Origin: Fimbriimonadaceae bacterium | GTDB taxonomy: Bacteria; Armatimonadota; Fimbriimonadia; Fimbriimonadales; Fimbriimonadaceae | Direction of reading: 5' to 3' | Assembly: GCA_947447315.1 (NCBI GenBank) | Contig: CANFJD010000039.1 | Location: 1-14,283, forward strand | Length of the DNA: 14,283 nt | Shown: positions 6,983 to 13,231 of the stretch, piece after piece | How positions within the stretch are numbered: position 1 is the first letter of the stretch | Layout of the letters: each line of letters begins with the position of its first letter | The notes under the pieces: model-generated | The model's input: the letters and a program-made list of their open reading frames with translations, nothing else | Told to the model about the DNA's origin: nothing | Database searches by the model: none | Translations under genes and position numbers: made by a program

Positions 6983-9049
6983 TTACTCCGAGGCAAAAGT
7001 GGTGTCAGTGAACACTAGACCAACTAACCGAGCCCGCGTGTGACGGAGGAGTTCGATGGAGTACTTCATCGAACTCCTGTTGGTGAAGCCGGGTTTGACG
7101 ACGTACACCACGGCATCCGCGATTGAAGACAACGCTAGCGCGTCCGAGCGAGGCGTCATTGAGGGGGCATCTAGAATTACAATATCGAACTTTGTCGAGA
7201 GTTCCGACAAAACCGCTTCCATATGCTCAGAACCAATTAAGTCGCCGCTCGCCATCTTTGCGGCTCCGCCCGGGAGCAAGGTGAGTCCGCCAATTCCGGT
7301 TTCGACCAGAACATCTCCAAGCAAACACGCTCCGGCTAGGACATTACTGAGGCCGGGGGTAACGGGCAATCCAAAACGGGAATGTTGAGTCGGATGGCTC
7401 AGGTTGGCGTCGATCAGTACCGTCGCTTTGCCCGAAGAGGCAAGGGCCTGAGCCAGGTTTGCCGCTACGTCCTCGCTACCTTCTCCAACTCCGGTACTCG
7501 TAACCACCACCGATTTCTCCTTACCGTCTTTCAAAGAAAATAGAACATTGGATCGCACGATGCGGTAGTTCTCTTGGGTTCGGACCGGTAATGCCGTCAG
7601 CGTGTTTTGGGCGATGCTAGTGGACTTGCGGCGTCCCTTGCCAAGGGCCGGCACATAGCCCAACGCTGGCGCGCCAGAAATACGGAACGCTTGATCCAAG
7701 TTGCCGACCTTGTCATCCAACCGGTCCTTGGCCAAAGCGATGGCACCAGCCATGATGGTGCCGACGAACAAAGCGATCGCAATGTAAAGCGGCGGGTTCG
7801 GCCGACTCTTCACCGGGTTCGTTGGATTTTGGATGACGGTGATGGGGTTGGAAACTTGGTTAATATACAGCTTGAGGGTATTTAGCTGCGACGTCAACTG
7901 AGCCACACTCGCACTCTTCAATTCAATGTCTCTTTGCAATCGAGATAGATCGGCGACGTAGGCACTGTAATCATCAACTCGTTTGCGCATCTGCAGTACG
8001 TTTGCGTTGCGCTCAGCGACGCGGGCAGAGGCGCCTTCCAAATTGGCCTTCGCCGACGCAATCTGCTGATCATAGCTGTCAAGCAGTGGGTTCCGGATGG
8101 TCCTTTGGTCGTCGAGTACCTTGGGCAGGTTTCGCAAGTATTCGCGGGCTTTCGCCAGTTCCGCATCGGCTTCCCGCACTTCCCGAGAACTTGGTTGGTA
8201 GCTGATCAGCAATGATTGCCGTTTGGCTTCCAGATCGGAAATGCGCTGCCGAGCCAGTTGCTTTTCCGTAAGGTTTTCCTGAATTGTGGCATTGGGAACG
8301 CGGGCCGGCAGCAGCTTTCGGGCCGCAAGAAGGGAGTCGTACGATTCTTTCGCAGCCTGGTAATCAGCCTGGGAGGTGGTTAACTGTTGTTCGGCGGTTA
8401 GGTTCTGGGCCGACCGCTCGCTGGCTTCCGTGGGCGATGCGGAGAGCCCTTTGGACTTCCGGAAAGCGTCCAAATCCTTTTCGGCTTGAATCAGATCGTC
8501 TTGCTGCTTACTGAGCTGCCCGCCAACAAAATTGACGCCTTGATTGAATTTTTCCGAGGTTCGGGCCTGGATGGCTTCTTTAAATGATTCTGGAATTTGG
8601 TCGGCAATCTGCTGGGAAAGAATGTCCTTGGGCGAGGTCACCAAGACTTCGACACTGTTGGTGAGACCGATTTGGCGGGCAGTAACGGACACATCCTCTA
8701 CGCTCTTCGGGGTTAGAGAAGGATCCGCCGCTACGACCTTCTGCAACGCATCTCTTAAAATGCTTTGACTCTGAAGCTGTTCAATCTGAGTGGGAACGTC
8801 GTCAGCGGGGAGCGGTGCTAACTGGGCCAAAGGATCGTTCCGGTCTTGGAACATCTGCGAAGAGTTAGTTCGACCCTGGAGAACCACGCGCACGAAGCTC
8901 TGGAACATGGGCTGTACTATAAATGTAAAGCTGACGGCAAGCGTGAGGGCGACTGCCAGCGTGATTGCCAGCACCCACTTCTGTCTCCAGATGATCCCGA
9001 TTAAGTCCTTAAAGGAGGATTCTGTGCCTTGTCCGCGTGTCGTGTCCAT
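6983..9049 (-). CDS. Wzz/BY-kinase-type polysaccharide co-polymerase with degenerate kinase site
   Basis: This 688-residue protein has an N-terminal Wzz domain with a first membrane helix (about 21-45) and a long periplasmic coiled-coil region (about 100-400, rich in Gln, Lys, Ala). A proline-rich PNPPLY leads into the second helix (about 421-440), followed by a cytoplasmic P-loop-type domain (about 480-688). The EX2RX2R oligomerisation motif is present (Glu493, Arg496, Arg499). Walker A is not: the segment that normally reads GEGKST here reads GEGSED (residues 522-527), so Lys and Ser/Thr are lost. Walker A' reads DANLSHP (547-553) in place of DADLRRP. Walker B VILDAPS (Asp627) remains. The C-terminus ends TDTTFASE with no tyrosine cluster. 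I infer chain-length control without tyrosine-kinase activity. It is the first gene of the minus operon, and the ATG at 9049 has no clear ribosome-binding site. Confidence 0.9.
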   Translation of the reverse strand: MDTTRGQGTESSFKDLIGIIWRQKWVLAITLAVALTLAVSFTFIVQPMFQSFVRVVLQGRTNSSQMFQDRNDPLAQLAPLPADDVPTQIEQLQSQSILRDALQKVVAADPSLTPKSVEDVSVTARQIGLTNSVEVLVTSPKDILSQQIADQIPESFKEAIQARTSEKFNQGVNFVGGQLSKQQDDLIQAEKDLDAFRKSKGLSASPTEASERSAQNLTAEQQLTTSQADYQAAKESYDSLLAARKLLPARVPNATIQENLTEKQLARQRISDLEAKRQSLLISYQPSSREVREADAELAKAREYLRNLPKVLDDQRTIRNPLLDSYDQQIASAKANLEGASARVAERNANVLQMRKRVDDYSAYVADLSRLQRDIELKSASVAQLTSQLNTLKLYINQVSNPITVIQNPTNPVKSRPNPPLYIAIALFVGTIMAGAIALAKDRLDDKVGNLDQAFRISGAPALGYVPALGKGRRKSTSIAQNTLTALPVRTQENYRIVRSNVLFSLKDGKEKSVVVTSTGVGEGSEDVAANLAQALASSGKATVLIDANLSHPTQHSRFGLPVTPGLSNVLAGACLLGDVLVETGIGGLTLLPGGAAKMASGDLIGSEHMEAVLSELSTKFDIVILDAPSMTPRSDALALSSIADAVVYVVKPGFTNRSSMKYSIELLRHTRARLVGLVFTDTTFASE

Positions 9050-9097
9050 ATTGATGGGAGACGTAAGGCTACCTCTCGGGAGGCTTGCACCGTAATA

Positions 9098-9118
9098 TTG
9101 TCTCCTTTATCAAGACAA
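9098..9118. repeat. Inverted repeat in the divergent control region, first
   Basis: TTGTCT (9098-9103) and AGACAA (9113-9118) are perfect inverted half-sites with a 9-base spacer, centred 59 bases from the ATG of the kinase-like gene. Position and spacing suit a dimeric repressor or activator site shared by the minus EPS operon and the plus exosortase genes. Function is inferred from position only. Confidence 0.4.
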
Positions 9119-9136
9119 GATCTGGGCAACTTTGGT

Positions 9137-9162
9137 TTCACCTTCGGCGTCTGGCAGGTGAA
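9137..9162. repeat. Inverted repeat in the divergent control region, second
   Basis: TTCACCT (9137-9143) and AGGTGAA (9156-9162) are perfect 7-base inverted half-sites with a 12-base spacer. Its centre is about 41-42 bp from that of the first inverted repeat, close to four helical turns, so two bound dimers would lie on the same DNA face. Half-site sequences differ, so two different regulators are also possible. Confidence 0.4.
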
Positions 9163-9219
9163 GATGCCGATTTGCGTGACACTCCGCCTGCCCCCGCGCA
9201 GGAACAATGGGATTATCGC

Positions 9220-10164
9220 ATGTGTTATTCTTTGGAGAGGATTACGTCGGCGGAAATAAAATTGGAACAAGTAGCACCTATCACGCCGGAAACGGTATCT
9301 TCCGAAGTCAAGGGGGCAGCAAAAAAATTTGACTACAGTCAAATTACCAGTGCGGCAGGTTTCCCGTACTCGGTGGTGCTGGCTGTCATTATCGGCTTCG
9401 TTTTTTGGCCGTTGCTGAAAACCTTGCCTGGGCTCTGGTTCAAGAATGATTCAGCCTACAGTCACGGTGTCTTGGTGCCTTTCCTCGCGGGCTACGTGCT
9501 CATTCATAAGTGGGACCGACTCAAATCCATCGCGATAAAGCCCTCCATCCTAGCGATGGTGTTAGTGCTCCCCATCTGCTACGTCGCCTTTGTTGCCAGT
9601 CGGACATCGAATGATACGATGATGTCGCGAGCCTTCGTTCTCGCTGTAGGTCTCACGGTTGCTTCGGTCGCCGGGTGGAGAATTGCATGGGCCGCACTCC
9701 CCGCCACGCTCTACTTATTCTTTGCATTGCCGGTGTGGACGCAAATCATCGACAAGTTCACTCAGCCGATGCAGGTCATTTCTAGCAGTATGTCGGTACA
9801 GGTTCTGAAGGTGCTGGGATACGACATCTATGAGGCTGACGCAACCACCATCATGCTCAGCCATTTCCAAATGAACGTCGGCGCGCCCTGTAGTGGCTTG
9901 AAGCTGATGATATCGCTGGGAGCGCTGATGGTGTTCTTCGTTCTGATCGCTGACCTCAAATGGTGGGCAAATCTGTTTCTGGCAATTTTCATTTTCCCGC
10001 TAGCCATTCTTACGAACGGATTGCGGATTGCGATGATCGGAATGGTTGGAAACTCTTATGGCGACGAAGCGGGCCACCAGTTCCACGATTACAGCGGCTA
10101 CCTGTCGCTCATTATCTGCTTCATCGTTCTTCAAAAGGTTTGCCGGGCCCTAGGTTGGAAGTAG
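9220..10164 (+). CDS. Exosortase (EpsH/Xrt-type membrane transpeptidase)
   Basis: The protein has about 314 residues from the ATG at 9220 (MCYSLERIT...), which fits the family size. The frame is open to a TTG at 9085, but that extension has no family features and lies across the inverted repeats. About eight membrane segments follow. Diagnostic blocks are YSHGVLVPFLAGYVL near the first helices, GAPCSGLKLMIS with the catalytic Cys224, LTNGLRIAMIG with Arg269, and GHQFHDYSGYLS with His286/His289. These are the Cys-Arg-His residues of exosortases and archaeosortases. Family knowledge: exosortases cut and re-anchor proteins bearing a C-terminal sorting signal such as PEP-CTERM at the inner membrane, and their genes usually sit in EPS loci. 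It is followed by EpsI after 42 bp and is divergent from the EPS operon. No PEP-CTERM substrate is encoded in the window. Confidence 0.92.
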   Translation: MCYSLERITSAEIKLEQVAPITPETVSSEVKGAAKKFDYSQITSAAGFPYSVVLAVIIGFVFWPLLKTLPGLWFKNDSAYSHGVLVPFLAGYVLIHKWDRLKSIAIKPSILAMVLVLPICYVAFVASRTSNDTMMSRAFVLAVGLTVASVAGWRIAWAALPATLYLFFALPVWTQIIDKFTQPMQVISSSMSVQVLKVLGYDIYEADATTIMLSHFQMNVGAPCSGLKLMISLGALMVFFVLIADLKWWANLFLAIFIFPLAILTNGLRIAMIGMVGNSYGDEAGHQFHDYSGYLSLIICFIVLQKVCRALGWK

Positions 10165-10206
10165 GACCCTGGAACTGTCTTTGAATCGGGCTAAGTTGAA
10201 AAGAAC

Positions 10207-10854
10207 ATGAACTTTAAGTTAGCGGTTGGCATTCTGGGGACACTGATGTTGGGCGTCGGACTGGCGGCGACATTCACCCCGCGTATCGGACTCAATCGGG
10301 ACGAAGCGTGGATGGAAAAGAGGGTTCCGACCAAGGTGGCGGATTATGATTTCCGCGGGTCAGAAAATCCTCAGCAGAGCTACAAGATGGACCCGATCAC
10401 GTACGAGACGCTCAATCCGTACGGCATAGTGTGCCGAGTTTTTGACAACGGGAAGGCGCAGTTTGATACCGTGGTCATTCACAGTAACAACGCGGATAGT
10501 TTTCATGATCCACGAGTCTGTTTCCAATCGCAGGGTAGCGAATTGATTGGACAACGAGTGAAGAATATAGAGACCGCCACCCGGGGGACGGTGCCAGTTA
10601 CATTCATCAAAGTGAGCTACAACGGGTCGGAAAAGATGGCAGCATACACGTATCGTGGCCCATCGGGCTTTACCGACGCTCCGATTCCACTCATGAACGA
10701 CTTGTTCTTGAGTGAGCTACGCCAAGGCACCATTCAAACCGGCACCTTTTTTAGATTTATCGCGCTGAATTCGACAACAACAGAAGAAGAGCTGGCGAAG
10801 TTTATTGGTGAGTTCCTGGATGCCAGCTACAAATCTTCCGACAACTCTCTCTGA
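10207..10854 (+). CDS. epsI: EpsI/DUF3485 exosortase-associated protein
   Basis: This 215-residue protein has one N-terminal membrane helix or uncleaved signal (about residues 4-25) and a periplasmic domain. The core FHDPRVCFQSQGSELIG (His100 within FHDP, Cys105) matches the EpsI/DUF3485 signature of a His-Pro block followed by a Cys and a Gly. A strand rich in aromatic and hydroxyl residues follows (YNGSEKMAAYTYRGP). EpsI is commonly encoded just after an exosortase or fused to its C-terminus; here it is a separate gene 42 bp downstream. Its biochemical role is not settled in the family; it is required for EPS production where tested. The ATG has only a weak purine stretch upstream, and the TAA-free gap suggests co-transcription with the exosortase. 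A strong terminator follows at 10883. Confidence 0.85.
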   Translation: MNFKLAVGILGTLMLGVGLAATFTPRIGLNRDEAWMEKRVPTKVADYDFRGSENPQQSYKMDPITYETLNPYGIVCRVFDNGKAQFDTVVIHSNNADSFHDPRVCFQSQGSELIGQRVKNIETATRGTVPVTFIKVSYNGSEKMAAYTYRGPSGFTDAPIPLMNDLFLSELRQGTIQTGTFFRFIALNSTTTEEELAKFIGEFLDASYKSSDNSL

Positions 10855-10882
10855 GGGTTAATATCACCGGCCCCTTCCTCTC

Positions 10883-10911
10883 ATCCCAGTCTCAGCGACT
10901 GGGATTTTTTT
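10883..10911 (+). terminator. Rho-independent terminator after the exosortase-epsI pair
   Basis: A perfect 9-bp stem, ATCCCAGTC (10883-10891) pairing with GACTGGGAT (10897-10905), has the loop TCAGC and is followed by a run of seven T (10905-10911). It ends the exosortase-epsI transcript 28 bases after the epsI stop, so the following hydrolase gene needs its own promoter. Confidence 0.95.
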
Positions 10912-11002
10912 GTCACCATTACCAATTTTCGCGTTAATTGAAATCAAAATTAAAGCACACCATCATTTTAGCGATATTCAGCACAAAAGGTTTAATTTTT
11001 GG

Positions 11003-11023
11003 GTGTCACTGATTAAAGTGTCA
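11003..11023 (+). repeat. Direct GTGTCA repeat upstream of the hydrolase gene
   Basis: GTGTCA occurs at 11003-11008 and again at 11018-11023, a 15-base period, just upstream of the probable -10 element. It lies in an AT-rich stretch (10912-11045) that separates the terminator from the hydrolase gene. It could be a binding site for a regulator; no known family is recognised. Confidence 0.3.
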
Positions 11024-11033
11024 TAGATATTTG

Positions 11034-11039
11034 TAGAAT
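11034..11039 (+). promoter_or_regulatory. Probable -10 element giving a leaderless hydrolase transcript
   Basis: TAGAAT (5 of 6 to TATAAT) ends six bases before the ATG at 11046, so a normal start point would fall on or next to the ATG itself. The same TAG is the in-frame stop that limits the gene's 5' end, so no upstream start exists. There is no room for a Shine-Dalgarno site. A clear -35 is not seen, so activator dependence is possible. Confidence 0.45.
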
Positions 11040-11045
11040 GCAGGC

Positions 11046-13130
11046 ATGTGCTGGTATCGGTGCTCCTTTATTTCGCTTTTTTCGCTCGTGGGTATGGCCC
11101 ATGCTCAAACGATCCTTTCGTTCGAGTCGCCCTCTGACTTCGTCAAGCCAACGCTGGAAACCACGCAGGCGACGGTCAGTCAGTCGACGCAAGGAGTTAC
11201 CGATGGAGCTTTCGCGGTTTTAGCGTCATTTAACGCTGCTCCAACCGCCTATCCAGCTTTTAACTATGTATTTGCTCAACCGGCCGACTTTTCGACCGCA
11301 GGGCTCATCGGTATTGATGCGACCAACTTCGGCTCCGTCATCCAGCGATTCAATCTTTTGATTACCGATGCCGCTGGGGTCAAGCTAGAGACTTACTTTG
11401 ACGTAAAACCGGGGGAGACGCGTCCGTGCGCATTGGTACTAAACCAGGATACGCCAGCTCAGTACGGGTTGCGCGGTCTGCCACTGTACTTGAATGGACT
11501 GAACCTGTCGAAAGCGTCGATTCCAGCCACGTTCAACCTCAGCCAGATTCGTAAAATCGGAATCTATCTTCGGAAACCAGCATTGGCGGCTACGATGGCG
11601 TTCGACAACATCCGAATGTCACCCACATTTTCCTGGTTAGGTGTCTTAACCGGCACGGTTGATCGGTTTGGGCAGCGCACTTGGGGAAACGTTCCGGGAA
11701 AGGTCGCCTCTATTTCCGACCTCACGAGCCGTCTTGCGGGTGAGGCGGCTCAGCTCTCCGCTGCAACACCATATACCGATCGCACTGAGATCGGTAGCTG
11801 GAAAACTGGTCCCAACATGACCAACCAGTCTGGCTACTTTAAACTGGCCAAGTACAAGTACAAGTGGTATTTTCTCGCGCCGGACGGACTTCTTTTCTTT
11901 TCTAGTGGTCTGGGTGGGCTTACGGCGACAAACGTCCCGACTCGTGTTACCGGTAGGGAATATATGTTTAGTTGGCTGCCGCAACCGAAGGATCTGGAAG
12001 CGCCGTTCTTGGACCCGGCCCAGTGGAATGGCGCTGACATAACCACGTACGACTTTACGGGAGCCAATATCTTTAATAAGTATGGAGATACGTCCACTCA
12101 GTGGGCGGCAACGGCGGCAAATCGTCAGCTGAAGTGGGGATTCAACACCACCGGTTGCTATGTCGACTACATCATGTGGAGCGTGCCGAATCGACCATTC
12201 ACGGTCGAATTGGTGACGGACCCGTCTGCTAAGCGGTTCGCGGTTCAGAACTCAACCAAAACGATGGTGGACCCATTTGATGCGGGTTTCCCGGCAGCAA
12301 TCGATCCGCAAATTAACAAATTGGTGGCTCGGTATTCCCTAAATACTAACGTGAATCTGATTGGCTATACCACGGACAACGAGCTCGGCTTTCGGACCCA
12401 GGGCAGCGAGATCGACATGCCCATCTCGGTACTAAAATTGGACGGAAATACTTGGGCAATTAAAGCAGCTTTTGCTACTGCTCTTAAGAACAAATATTCC
12501 ACTATTGCAAACCTGAATACCGCGTGGGGCACAGCCTACACTGGTTGGGGGCCATTCTTGTTGCCGTCCGCCGTGTCGGTGCAGAATGCCGCTTTTGTGG
12601 ATGACATGCATGCGTTCGTGGTGACTGTGGCGAAGAAGTACTTTACGCTTTGGAAGCAATCCATCCGAAAATACGATCTCAACCACATGTACTTGGGCTC
12701 CAAAATGGATTACCTCAGTGCCGACCTTATCACCGGCATGAAAGACAACGTAAATGTGATCAGTCTCAATCGTTATGCAAAATCCCTCGACTCAGATCTT
12801 GCGTTACTGGATCAATTCGACTTCCCATTCTATCTCAGCGAATACAGTGCATCCTGTGCCCGAGGAAATAACTTTGCCGTCGGTGTATCAAGTGCAATGG
12901 TGGACAGCCAGGCGGAGCGGGCAGATGTCGTAGAGTACGTGCTGCGCCAGGCCATTGCCAACAAAAACTGCGTCGGTGCGCACTTCTTCCGTCTCTATGA
13001 CGACCCTGTAACTGGGAGCTATAAGGACGGAAACAACGGCAATTGGGGACTCTGCGATGTCACCGACACGCCTTACGCGGAAATGGTCGCGATGTTCAGG
13101 CGGGTGAACGCAGACATTTACAAGCGGTAG
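11046..13130 (+). CDS. Secreted agarase-like glycoside hydrolase (clan GH-A-type)
   Basis: This 694-residue protein has a signal peptide (SFISLFSLVGMAHA, probable cleavage after Ala20). A beta-rich, galactose-binding-like N-terminal domain follows (about 21-185). The catalytic region (about 190-694) opens with VDRFGQRTWGNVPGKVASISDL, the entry block typical of agarase-like (GH50/GH86-type) proteins. Likely catalytic glutamates are Glu446 in GYTTDNELGF (acid/base, Asn-Glu pair) and Glu599 in FYLSEYSA (nucleophile), as in clan GH-A (beta/alpha)8 barrels. I infer cleavage of a galactose- or uronate-containing polymer outside the cell or in the periplasm, possibly the EPS made by this locus. The C-terminus (VNADIYKR) has no PEP-CTERM or other anchor, so it is probably released. 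It stands alone between a terminator and a convergent hairpin. The exact GH family is uncertain. Confidence 0.78.
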   Translation: MCWYRCSFISLFSLVGMAHAQTILSFESPSDFVKPTLETTQATVSQSTQGVTDGAFAVLASFNAAPTAYPAFNYVFAQPADFSTAGLIGIDATNFGSVIQRFNLLITDAAGVKLETYFDVKPGETRPCALVLNQDTPAQYGLRGLPLYLNGLNLSKASIPATFNLSQIRKIGIYLRKPALAATMAFDNIRMSPTFSWLGVLTGTVDRFGQRTWGNVPGKVASISDLTSRLAGEAAQLSAATPYTDRTEIGSWKTGPNMTNQSGYFKLAKYKYKWYFLAPDGLLFFSSGLGGLTATNVPTRVTGREYMFSWLPQPKDLEAPFLDPAQWNGADITTYDFTGANIFNKYGDTSTQWAATAANRQLKWGFNTTGCYVDYIMWSVPNRPFTVELVTDPSAKRFAVQNSTKTMVDPFDAGFPAAIDPQINKLVARYSLNTNVNLIGYTTDNELGFRTQGSEIDMPISVLKLDGNTWAIKAAFATALKNKYSTIANLNTAWGTAYTGWGPFLLPSAVSVQNAAFVDDMHAFVVTVAKKYFTLWKQSIRKYDLNHMYLGSKMDYLSADLITGMKDNVNVISLNRYAKSLDSDLALLDQFDFPFYLSEYSASCARGNNFAVGVSSAMVDSQAERADVVEYVLRQAIANKNCVGAHFFRLYDDPVTGSYKDGNNGNWGLCDVTDTPYAEMVAMFRRVNADIYKR

Positions 13131-13160
13131 GAATCGCAGAAAGGCTCTTGTTATTGAGGC

Positions 13161-13188
13161 GTGGCCAGCGAACTTAACCGCTGACCAC
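13161..13188. terminator. Hairpin between convergent hydrolase and dehydrogenase genes
   Basis: GTGGCCAGCG (13161-13170) pairs with CGCTGACCAC (13179-13188) over ten positions with one C-A mismatch, around an 8-base AT-rich loop. It lies between the convergent stops at 13130 and 13232. Neither side has a proper T-run, so it may work as a weak or factor-assisted bidirectional terminator or an RNA-stabilising hairpin. Confidence 0.5.
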
Positions 13189-13231
13189 GACTGTTTGTGT
13201 GAGCTGGTTCCGCGTCGGAGAGATTCCGAAC

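Noticed and set aside
7056..7388. Plus-strand open frame opposite the kinase-like gene
   Set aside because: It is the antisense shadow of a well-supported coding region, with composition typical of reverse-frame reading and no start signals.
9151..9170. Sigma-54 promoter near TGGCAGG
   Set aside because: The GG and GC elements are separated by 11 rather than 10 bases, and the rest of the consensus is poor.
9085..9219. Extended exosortase start at TTG 9085 (45 extra residues)
   Set aside because: The extension has no family-like sequence, uses a rare start with no ribosome-binding site and runs through both inverted repeats. The ATG at 9220 gives the normal family length.
13094..13130. PEP-CTERM sorting tail on the hydrolase next to the exosortase
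   Set aside because: The C-terminus has no Pro-Glu-Pro motif, no membrane helix and no terminal basic cluster after a helix.
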